Shown here in pieces: positions 1-6,064 of a stretch of 6,064 nucleotides of DNA; within the stretch, counting starts at the first letter, position 1; every line of letters starts with the position of its first letter. The position numbers and the translations under genes were made by a program. The DNA lies in contig CADBTX010000279.1 of assembly GCA_902797705.1 (NCBI GenBank), positions 1 to 6,064 of the forward strand, in the 5' to 3' direction. Source of the stretch: an uncultured Lachnospiraceae bacterium (lineage in GTDB: Bacteria; Bacillota; Clostridia; Lachnospirales; Lachnospiraceae). A model generated the notes under the pieces. It worked only from the letters and a program-made list of their open reading frames with translations, made no database searches and was not told the origin of the DNA.

Positions 1-101
1 ACCGCCCATATCAGAGACAGCACAAAACAAAGGGCAAGGGCGATACGGTATGTAGGTTTTCTGAAGATCCTTCCAAGGTCAGCAGCAATAAGATTTTTCA
101 A
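1..101 (-). CDS. Second ABC-2-type permease, N-terminal fragment (cut by window edge)
   Basis: Only the first 33 codons are visible before the window ends. The start is TTG at 101, which overlaps the TGA of the preceding permease (TTGA) and follows AAAGGAG by eight bases. The product begins with KNLIAADLGRIFRKPTYR and then enters a hydrophobic segment (ALALCFVLSLIWA), the expected first membrane helix. The opening closely parallels that of the permease encoded just upstream, so the two are paralogues. This gives the one-ATPase, two-permease arrangement known from LanFEG immunity transporters. There is no in-frame ATG in the visible part that could serve instead. Confidence 0.75.
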   Translation of the reverse strand, partial: MKNLIAADLGRIFRKPTYRIALALCFVLSLIWA

Positions 102-829
102 AACTCAAACTCCTTTCTGTTAAAGAAAAATACAGTTACTGCAAGTGAGGCAACAATATACAATACTACCGGGATGATCTGAAACCCCGGCTCTCCGGCT
201 TCAATGCTCTTATACGCCCAGTCAAGAAGCCCGTCGATGGTATAATCATAGATCGAAATATCTCCGAGGTGCGACATTATCATAAACACAAGCCTCAGGA
301 CCACAGAAAACGCCACACAGGAAATAATACCCAGGGCAGCGGAATTAGTAAGGAACATTACCATAGCCGAAAAGCAGATATATCCCAGAAACCTGAGAGC
401 CCTGAGCCATACTGCCGCCATGGCGATACCCATCTGCCGGTTACTGATGGCGTAATCCGGAGAAGCCATAAACAGAACCGCTATTGTAATGATGATAAAG
501 ACCCCGGCAAGCAGGATCGCCGCATCCAGAAGCTTTGCCGTAATAAGTTTTCCCCTGGTGAGCCCGTGACCCAGTATACACTGCATGGATTTCGAGGAGA
601 GCTCATGAGAAAACACTGCCAGAAATATGGGCACAGAGATACAGACCGGGAGCAAAAAACCGTCCAGCGAATTCTTGACACCGTTCATATATCCGGTTGC
701 ATTCGATCCTTTATCGATCAGTCTCTGCCCGATTCCGAAAACCACCATAAAAACCCCGAGCAGGGTTCCTATGTAAAGCATTTTTGTTCTAAGGATCCGC
801 TTAAGGTCAGCCTTTATTAGATTTCTCAA
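98..829 (-). CDS. ABC-2-type permease, about six membrane helices
   Basis: This is a 243-residue integral membrane protein, the expected size for a LanE/LanG- or BcrB-type permease. Hydrophobic segments lie at about 17-35, 58-76, 101-122, 143-162, 165-188 and 217-235. A basic amphipathic N-terminus precedes the first helix, a usual layout for ABC-2 exporters. The start is TTG at 829, nine bases after GGAGG; TTG overlaps the TGA stop of the ATPase gene, which points to translational coupling. The start is supported by the next gene, whose product begins with a matching stretch (RNLIKADLKRI here, KNLIAADLGRI there). It is expected to form a membrane channel with that second permease, driven by the upstream ATPase. 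Substrate is unknown; antimicrobial or signalling peptides are plausible from the family. Confidence 0.88.
   Translation of the reverse strand: MRNLIKADLKRILRTKMLYIGTLLGVFMVVFGIGQRLIDKGSNATGYMNGVKNSLDGFLLPVCISVPIFLAVFSHELSSKSMQCILGHGLTRGKLITAKLLDAAILLAGVFIIITIAVLFMASPDYAISNRQMGIAMAAVWLRALRFLGYICFSAMVMFLTNSAALGIISCVAFSVVLRLVFMIMSHLGDISIYDYTIDGLLDWAYKSIEAGEPGFQIIPVVLYIVASLAVTVFFFNRKEFEF
110..116 (-). promoter_or_regulatory. Ribosome binding site of the second permease, inside the first permease gene
   Basis: AAAGGAG lies eight bases before the TTG at 101, inside the last codons of the first permease gene. It supports the TTG start of the truncated gene. Confidence 0.75.
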
Positions 830-1686
830 TCCTCAGCACCTCCGATCAGCTCAAAGTAATAATCCTCAAGAGTGACCTTTTCTTTTCCCTCTTTGAGAAT
901 GGCAATGCCATTCTGGGCAAGGATCTCCCGCGCCTTTTCCAGATCTTTCATAGGAACAGACAGTTCTATCTCCGGGCGCTTGATACTCAGGTCTTCCTGT
1001 GTTATCTCCTTTGCTATGACGCCTTCATGAACAATGCCGAACCTTTCGGCCGTATTCTCCAGTTCTCCAAGGATATGACTGGACACGATGACGGTCATCC
1101 CAAGTTCATCACGGAAGCGTCTGATCATATGACGCACATCGGCAATACCCTGAGGATCCAGACCGTTAGTAGGCTCATCAAGGATCAGTATCTCCGGATT
1201 GCCAAGGAGGGCATTGGCTATCCCGAGTCTCTGCTTCATTCCAAGGGAATAACCCTTGACAGGCTGCTTGACGTCCTGCAGCCCGACCAGCTCAAGGACC
1301 CTGTTTATCTCCTCTTTCATGCCTTTCCGGGGAAGTCCCTTGGCTACGGCATAGTATTCCAGATTGGCTCTTCCCGTAAGGTAATTGTAGAAATTAGATC
1401 CCACAAAAAACCCGATCTTTGCCCTGTTTGCGTAAAGTTCTTTTTTTGTGGCCGACCCCGCTATGGAGACAGTTCCTGTATTAAACTCGCTGAGTCCCAG
1501 GATCATCTTAAAGATGGTGGTCTTACCGGCCCCGTTCTTCCCTACGAGTCCGTATATATCACCCTTATTGACCTGCATCGTAACACCCTTAAGCACCTGA
1601 TGCCTGCCGTAGCTCTTTTCCACTCCATCAAGCCTGATAACCGCCTGTGCTTCTGTATTACTCATGTTTTGTACCTTGTGTTTCAA
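826..1686 (-). CDS. ABC transporter ATP-binding protein, BcrA/LanF-like
   Basis: This 286-residue cytoplasmic ATPase should power the two permeases encoded immediately downstream. It has Walker A GKNGAGKT (49-56), an ABC signature in the variant form YSLGMKQR (146-153), Walker B ILILDEP (166-172, catalytic Glu171), D-loop GLD (175-177) and H-loop His204. The Q-loop region GFFVGSNFYNYLTG (92-105) lacks the usual Gln; BcrA-like relatives often have Glu there, and here the position appears to be Gly. A 60-80 residue C-terminal extension follows the core, as usual in this exporter subfamily. The start is taken as TTG at 1686, six bases after GGAGG. An in-frame ATG at 1665 with only a weak AAGG is the alternative and would remove seven residues outside the domain. 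The 3' end overlaps the permease start by four bases. The drug-, bacitracin- and lantibiotic-resistance ATPases are the closest functional class; the actual substrate is not shown by the sequence. Confidence 0.93.
   Translation of the reverse strand: MKHKVQNMSNTEAQAVIRLDGVEKSYGRHQVLKGVTMQVNKGDIYGLVGKNGAGKTTIFKMILGLSEFNTGTVSIAGSATKKELYANRAKIGFFVGSNFYNYLTGRANLEYYAVAKGLPRKGMKEEINRVLELVGLQDVKQPVKGYSLGMKQRLGIANALLGNPEILILDEPTNGLDPQGIADVRHMIRRFRDELGMTVIVSSHILGELENTAERFGIVHEGVIAKEITQEDLSIKRPEIELSVPMKDLEKAREILAQNGIAILKEGKEKVTLEDYYFELIGGAED
839..843 (-). promoter_or_regulatory. Ribosome binding site of the first permease, inside the ATPase gene
   Basis: GGAGG, within the last codons of the ATPase gene, lies nine bases before the TTG at 829. 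It supports the TTG start that overlaps the upstream TGA. Confidence 0.7.
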
Positions 1687-1692
1687 ACTTTT

Positions 1693-1697
1693 CCTCC
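1693..1697 (-). promoter_or_regulatory. Ribosome binding site favouring the TTG start of the ABC ATPase gene
   Basis: GGAGG lies six bases before TTG at 1686, but 27 bases before the alternative ATG at 1665, too far to serve it. A weaker AAGG at 1677-1674 sits eight bases before that ATG, so dual initiation cannot be excluded. Confidence 0.65.
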
Positions 1698-1713
1698 GCT
1701 CTGTTCTGCTTTT

Positions 1714-3864
1714 TCACCAAACATTTACTCTCTTCCCGGGTTCCAGATACATTCCGTCTCCCGGCTTAATGTCATAGGTATCCAGGAATTCATCAAACTG
1801 CTGCAGCGTGATATTGATCCTGTAGAAGTTCAGGGGATGTGCGTCATTTGCAAGCTGGTCAAGTTCATCCTCTTCACTCTTCTGGGTGGCCCAAAGCGCC
1901 GCATATCCTCTGAAAAATCCGTCATAGTCAAAGCCTTCGATATCACGGGCCATATACAGTATGGCTCCGATACCGGATATATCTGCAGCTGCCTCATTCT
2001 GGACGTCGTAACCCGTAACCTGCTGCTTTCCCGGAATAGGTCTGGCCAGAGAAAAATAACTTCCCACCTTTCCTACCCTTTCATCCAGCCGGGATCTGTC
2101 GTCGGTGGACATCCAGTCAGTTTCCACGCCGTCATCATCAAATCTTCTTCCGTAAAGATCATAGCGGGAGCCCTGACTGTCAAATCCATGGGATATCTCA
2201 TGTCCCACGGTGGAGCCTACGCATCCAAGGAACTCTTCATAGCTTATGTCTTCGCCAAAGAGATTATCTCCGTTGGCTACCCATCCCGCCAGAATATAGA
2301 AGCAGTTTCGGTCAGGATAATAGAGGCTGTTGATCGTAGTGGTCGAGACCTTCTTATCATAAATATCCCAGAATCCTCTGTCTATATCGGGATCAGCGGC
2401 CCTTAACGCCCTCTGGGCCTCGACCAGCCTGGAAGCACTCGCTGCCGCATCCAGAATAGTTCCTCCCTCGTCATAGCCCTTTATCTTAACCGTGGAATAG
2501 TCAGCTGTATTCGTAGGCCTTACTACCTGTACGACCATATTATTGAGTTTCTCCACTACTGCCGCTTTGGTTTCATCGCTGAGCCAATCCGCTTCATAAA
2601 CCATCTTTCCATAGGCTATTTTCAGGCCATCGATGAATTCCCTTATCTTGTCCGTTTCCGTATCATCAGGGTAATACTTTTCCAGGTACAGGGTATCCAT
2701 TGCCGGCATAAATGAACACTGGACAAGATTGTAAGCAAATTCCGTATTGTCATCCTTCACGGTGACCTTTGGATCCTTTTCGGTTTTTGGTATTCCAATC
2801 TCCGCAAACTTTTCCAATGCTTCCCGGTCCAGTGTTGAATATGCGTACATCAGCATTTTCACAGTCAGATATGACTTCAGATCATTAAGATGCTCCAGGT
2901 CATATATCTGACTAAGCCTGCCAAGCAGCATATAATCGACGTAAAAGCTATTTGCAGCAGAATATCCCCTTCCATCAAGGATCTCTGTAAGGGGATATCC
3001 GTTTTCATACGACTCCAGTCCTGCACGGTCTGTCTGCATTTTATGAAGCTGTTCATCAACACTGTACAGACCCGTACAGCCATTATTTGCCAGAAACTGT
3101 TCCACCTCATAGCATCCCTTAAGGATCTCTTTGATGCGGGGTTCATCATATCCCAGGCGCCCAAGCATATACGAGATCATATTATCCGTATACTCTTTTG
3201 CTTCAAGAGCTTTTTCCGAAAACTCTTTGTAGAAGTCCTTATCGGAAAGAGTAAAGTCGGGGACCTGGATCTTCAGCATGCTCTTATCTACCTGAATGAT
3301 CTGGGAAGAAACCTCGACGGGAACCATAAGTCCAAGATTAAAAGGATTTCTTTCAAGGCTCGCCTGATATGCAGTCATCTCCTCGATGGATGAAATGCTC
3401 TGAATGTCATCGACATACTTCCGAAGAGGTTCAACTCCCAGTTTGTTCCTCTTGTCCCAGTCAAGGACCAGATCTTCAAAAGTCCTAAGTACCTCTGCAT
3501 TGGCTCCTGTGATGCTTTCATCCTCCAGGACCTCTCTGTATCTCGAATACACAAAATCGGTGGTGCTGTCGGAACTGCTCCAGCTCTTCTTATCAGGATC
3601 AAGTATGAGAGAAGTGATGGTTTCCTGATTTTCTGCCGCCGCAAAGTCGTCCTGCGGCCTTATCACATCATCTGCCTTCACGCTGCCCATCAGATCGGAA
3701 TCGATCCATTTGCCGTGTCCGGGCTCATCAGCGAGGCTGCCTTTGGCATCTGCTCCTCCGCAGGCAGTAAGCTGGATCAGCATGACAAATACCAGCATCA
3801 GTGCGGTCATCTTTCCGTATTTTTTTAATATGTGATCACCTGTAATACCCGGAATGATCCTCAT
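1714..3864 (-). CDS. M13-family (neprilysin/PepO-like) zinc metallopeptidase, lipoprotein
   Basis: This is a 716-residue zinc endopeptidase, a usual length for bacterial M13 enzymes, which generally cut peptides and small proteins. The start chosen is ATG at 3864, six bases after AGGAGGAG; an upstream in-frame GTG at 3909 lacks a good ribosome site. The N-terminus is a lipoprotein signal: Lys14, Lys15 and Lys18, a hydrophobic run 19-31 and lipobox LTAC with Cys35, so the mature enzyme should be lipid-anchored outside the membrane. The N-terminal M13 domain shows QDDF near its start and DWLSDETK around Trp427. The catalytic domain has the substrate-binding Asn512 in NSLYY, HEISH at 555-559 (zinc ligands His555 and His559, catalytic Glu556), NEAAAD with third ligand Glu624 and Asp628, His676 and Arg682 at the same six-residue spacing as neprilysin His711/Arg717, and a terminal Trp. 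All key catalytic residues are present, so it should be active. It lies 58 bases after the kinase-like gene and 27 before the ABC ATPase. Confidence 0.95.
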   Translation of the reverse strand: MRIIPGITGDHILKKYGKMTALMLVFVMLIQLTACGGADAKGSLADEPGHGKWIDSDLMGSVKADDVIRPQDDFAAAENQETITSLILDPDKKSWSSSDSTTDFVYSRYREVLEDESITGANAEVLRTFEDLVLDWDKRNKLGVEPLRKYVDDIQSISSIEEMTAYQASLERNPFNLGLMVPVEVSSQIIQVDKSMLKIQVPDFTLSDKDFYKEFSEKALEAKEYTDNMISYMLGRLGYDEPRIKEILKGCYEVEQFLANNGCTGLYSVDEQLHKMQTDRAGLESYENGYPLTEILDGRGYSAANSFYVDYMLLGRLSQIYDLEHLNDLKSYLTVKMLMYAYSTLDREALEKFAEIGIPKTEKDPKVTVKDDNTEFAYNLVQCSFMPAMDTLYLEKYYPDDTETDKIREFIDGLKIAYGKMVYEADWLSDETKAAVVEKLNNMVVQVVRPTNTADYSTVKIKGYDEGGTILDAAASASRLVEAQRALRAADPDIDRGFWDIYDKKVSTTTINSLYYPDRNCFYILAGWVANGDNLFGEDISYEEFLGCVGSTVGHEISHGFDSQGSRYDLYGRRFDDDGVETDWMSTDDRSRLDERVGKVGSYFSLARPIPGKQQVTGYDVQNEAAADISGIGAILYMARDIEGFDYDGFFRGYAALWATQKSEEDELDQLANDAHPLNFYRINITLQQFDEFLDTYDIKPGDGMYLEPGKRVNVW

Positions 3865-3870
3865 TCCTGT

Positions 3871-3878
3871 CTCCTCCT
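3871..3878 (-). promoter_or_regulatory. Ribosome binding site of the M13 peptidase gene
   Basis: AGGAGGAG lies six bases before the ATG at 3864. It decides the start in favour of this ATG over the in-frame GTG at 3909, and the resulting protein has a well-formed lipoprotein signal peptide. Confidence 0.85.
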
Positions 3879-3922
3879 CACCTTTTCGCAGGATACTGCT
3901 GCCATGCACCGTCCCATTTTCT

Positions 3923-6064
3923 TTACATATGTTTTTGTTTTGATCTTACCACTGTCGCAGACCGGGTTCTGTTTACGGTTTTCCCTGTATTCTTATTCAT
4001 ATCCGGATTCTCCGCCATTTCATTTTCAAGAAGTTTATTGATATTCGTATTCTTAATATAGATCGACTTCCGGGAGCTGTCCATCTGACCGGTTTTTGCC
4101 CCCTTATCCGCCTTTACCCCATTGTTTGCGTTCACGGGAGCGTCGGCTCCTGCTGTCACTCTGAGCTGTGACATGGTCACTCCCATTTGCTTACGGGTCT
4201 TTCCCTGGGGTGTCCATGGATTCTTATGGGTCTTCACATAGTTTTCGCCGGCTTTCCTTATCTGGCGGAACATGGTCTCAAGCCTTATTGCATCCTCGGA
4301 AGGGATCTCAACCGCCTTACCGTTGGGGTTCTTTTGCTTCAGGCCTTCAAAATAGGTATTAAGCTGTCCCACAGACTTCTTCATCCATTCATAATGTCCC
4401 GTGTCCTTCCCATAGAGCTTACCGCCCATATTATCAAAGAGTCTCTTTGCTTCCGCAACGCTCTTAGCCGTCTCTTCAAGGTTTATATTGGTAACCAGTT
4501 TTTCATCCAGGAAATTGATCTTTCCTTTTTCCGCTTTGGCCCTCACATAATCTATATCACTTTCCGGATCATTGAATTTCCTATTATTTAACCGTTTTGA
4601 CAGCTCTTTCTTAATCATTGCTGCCCTTTCAAAGTAATTCCTCTTTTTATCATGTGCCGGATCTCTTCTTCCAAGTTCTGTGATCCTGAATTTTGCGAAA
4701 TCTTTATCGGGCACCACCAGTATCCTGCCGTTTTCGATCGTGTCTATATTACTTTCCTTTTTCCATTCAATGTCAACCCTCAGCTTGTCCTGCAGGTTTT
4801 TAAGACGGTTCTTGCAGCTGTCCATTTCCTGTTTTGAAAAGTTCATATCCTTCAGAACGAGATCCAGAGTCGCCGGTGTCATTTCCAGTATCTTCTGCGC
4901 CGTGCTCTCTCTCATGATACGCATATCGTCAGGTTCAACAAGTTTTTCGCCCGTATCATTGTCGGAAGTTTCCTTTAATCCGAAGGAGAGATCGTTATCT
5001 ATACCTGTAAGCCCTGTGATAACGTGCTGTCCCCTGATCTTTTCGATCTTATACAGCATGTTACCGCCATGCCGGTCATAGTTTCCGCAGATGTAGTCAA
5101 GTACCTGGAGATCCGATAACTGCTGCTTAAATGTAGTGGTATCCACGCCGGAATAATCATTACCATATTTTCCTGCCACCTCCCACATGGGGTCTCCCTC
5201 GGGAAGGTGGTCTAAATGCTTTCCCTTTGCCTTCTGCTGGAAGGTACCGGTCTTTTCAACTCCGTTGATCTTCAGCTTAAAGTTTCTTGCTCCGGCTATC
5301 AGGTCACCCATCCCCAGATAATTCGCAACAGAGCTCATGGCTGTATTTCTTTTATCTATCCTCTCACCCTCGGGTATCTTTGCCACGTTACTGTTCATGT
5401 AGCTGGTGGCAAACTTATCTATGGCCTCATTTATCGTACTGAAATAATATCTTCTTAACTCAGTATTTTCCTGCTTCCCAAGCTCCTTCATCAAATCTGC
5501 GCCCAGCTTCTGATTTACGAGACTCGTAACAATGAGAATATTAGGATCTTCAAGATCTCCCTCCTGACTCTTTAAAACCTCCACTATAGAATCCTTTGAT
5601 TTCGTATTTAAATCGTTGATATCAGAAAGCGAAAGGTTGAAAATAGTATTTGCGATCTTTGCCTCAATGGAATCCTTTCCGTATTTTTCCTCGTGGGCTG
5701 CAAGAGCATTGGCCATTGCGTTTTCGGTAGTTTCCACATTCTGGCTCTCGGTAAAGAATCCCTCTTCCACCGTCCCGTTTTCCATTGTGAGCTGTATAGG
5801 GATCCTCGAGCTCATGGCCCCGCCCACAGCATTTATTTCCTGACCCTCTGCTATCTCAGCACTTACAGAACGTCCTTCCTGAACTACTTTCAGAAGGGTT
5901 CGACCTTCCTCCTCCATTCCCTTTGCTTCATGAAGGGCTGCGATATCCTCACATACAAGAGCGCGTATGGCGGTGACACAGGTCAGTCTTCCCTGTCCGA
6001 AACCGGTATCAGTAAGGTTCTTTCCCTGTTTGATATAGTTATCACAGGCTTTTAAGAGCTTTTC
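3923..6064 (-). CDS. Large protein with atypical (HipA/PI3-PI4K/actin-fragmin-kinase-like) kinase core, 5'-truncated by window
   Basis: The reading frame is open to the window edge, so the true start lies outside; 713 codons are visible. The methionine at 5917 is internal: the 49 codons before it are open and contain part of a motif that recurs at the C-terminus. Residues below are numbered from the first visible codon. A possible N-lobe spans about 99-281, with an EGFFTE strand near 101-106, RNTAMSSVANYLG at 239-251 and GTFQQKAKG at 273-281. The catalytic loop DYICGNYDRHGGN has Asp330 and Asn335, and GIDNDLSFG follows with Asp356/Asp358. This D-x4-N then D-x-D order is typical of atypical kinases of the HipA, PI4K-II and actin-fragmin kinase type, in which the first Asp is catalytic and the later residues bind metal. 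A helical, charged region follows, then a Lys/Asn-rich tail from about 636. I see no membrane segment. The substrate (protein, lipid or nucleotide transfer) cannot be told. Kinase-like fold is likely; function is unknown. Confidence 0.7.
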   Translation of the reverse strand, partial: EKLLKACDNYIKQGKNLTDTGFGQGRLTCVTAIRALVCEDIAALHEAKGMEEEGRTLLKVVQEGRSVSAEIAEGQEINAVGGAMSSRIPIQLTMENGTVEEGFFTESQNVETTENAMANALAAHEEKYGKDSIEAKIANTIFNLSLSDINDLNTKSKDSIVEVLKSQEGDLEDPNILIVTSLVNQKLGADLMKELGKQENTELRRYYFSTINEAIDKFATSYMNSNVAKIPEGERIDKRNTAMSSVANYLGMGDLIAGARNFKLKINGVEKTGTFQQKAKGKHLDHLPEGDPMWEVAGKYGNDYSGVDTTTFKQQLSDLQVLDYICGNYDRHGGNMLYKIEKIRGQHVITGLTGIDNDLSFGLKETSDNDTGEKLVEPDDMRIMRESTAQKILEMTPATLDLVLKDMNFSKQEMDSCKNRLKNLQDKLRVDIEWKKESNIDTIENGRILVVPDKDFAKFRITELGRRDPAHDKKRNYFERAAMIKKELSKRLNNRKFNDPESDIDYVRAKAEKGKINFLDEKLVTNINLEETAKSVAEAKRLFDNMGGKLYGKDTGHYEWMKKSVGQLNTYFEGLKQKNPNGKAVEIPSEDAIRLETMFRQIRKAGENYVKTHKNPWTPQGKTRKQMGVTMSQLRVTAGADAPVNANNGVKADKGAKTGQMDSSRKSIYIKNTNINKLLENEMAENPDMNKNTGKTVNRTRSATVVRSKQKHM

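Noticed and set aside
269..820. Open frame of 183 codons on the plus strand
   Set aside because: It is fully antisense to the first permease; the translation is rich in His, Arg and Lys with no domain, as expected from reading hydrophobic codons backwards.
1027..2406. Long open frame of 459 codons on the plus strand
   Set aside because: It lies antisense to the ABC ATPase and the M13 peptidase and crosses their junction. Both minus-strand genes have intact catalytic motifs and good ribosome sites, while the plus-strand translation has no recognisable domain. It is a mirror of coding constraint on the other strand.
3888..3902. Possible hairpin between the kinase-like and peptidase genes
   Set aside because: The stem GCAG/CTGC is only four pairs with a seven-base loop and no U-tract, too weak for a terminator.
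3865..3909. In-frame GTG at 3909 as start of the peptidase gene
   Set aside because: It has no good ribosome site and would put 15 extra residues before the lipoprotein signal. The ATG at 3864 follows AGGAGGAG at the ideal distance.
3923..3965. A-rich stretch with TATGTA as a promoter for the peptidase gene
   Set aside because: No acceptable -35 box lies 16-18 bases upstream; the nearest partial match (GCGACA) is about 23 bases away.
5693..6055. Open frame on the plus strand opposite the kinase-like gene
   Set aside because: The minus-strand frame continues to the window edge with sensible protein sequence and the repeated motif; the plus-strand product resembles nothing.
3923..6064. HipA toxin of a HipBA toxin-antitoxin system
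   Set aside because: HipA proteins are about 440 residues and usually sit beside a small HipB DNA-binding partner. This protein exceeds 713 residues and its downstream neighbour is a peptidase. The similarity is at the level of the kinase superfamily only.

Overview
The window is a tightly packed block of five genes, all on the minus strand, so it reads from position 6064 down to 1. It has no tRNA, rRNA, CRISPR array, insertion sequence or convincing terminator, and no gene-free stretch longer than about 60 bases. Base composition looks moderate (near half G+C by eye). Strong GGAGG-type ribosome binding sites, frequent TTG starts, a lipoprotein-type peptidase and a clostridial-looking M13 active-site region suggest a Firmicute, probably a clostridium of the Lachnospiraceae type. 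That placement is inference; no taxonomic marker gene is present.

In transcription order: (1) 6064-3923 is the 3' part (713 codons) of a large protein containing an atypical kinase-like core. Its DRHGGN catalytic-loop motif is followed by a DND metal-binding-like motif, resembling the HipA / PI3-PI4-kinase / actin-fragmin-kinase superfamily. Its N-terminus lies beyond the window. (2) 3864-1714 is an M13-family (neprilysin/PepO-like) zinc metallopeptidase with a lipoprotein signal peptide, so it should be anchored outside the cytoplasmic membrane. (3) 1686-826 is an ABC transporter ATPase of the BcrA/LanF type. (4) 829-98 is a six-helix ABC-2-type permease. (5) 101-1 is the start of a second, paralogous permease that runs off the window.

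Gaps are 58 and 27 bases between the first three genes. The last two junctions are 4-base TTGA overlaps in which a TTG start shares bases with the upstream TGA stop. This supports one transcript for at least the peptidase and ABC genes, with the kinase-like gene probably included. The ABC layout (one ATPase, then two permeases of about 240 residues) matches LanFEG/BcrAB exporters, which remove antimicrobial peptides from the membrane. A surface peptidase of a family that cuts short peptides, encoded directly upstream, suggests a peptide defence, peptide processing or peptide signalling module. The role of the kinase-like protein is unknown. It is the least explained part of the window and the best candidate for something undescribed.
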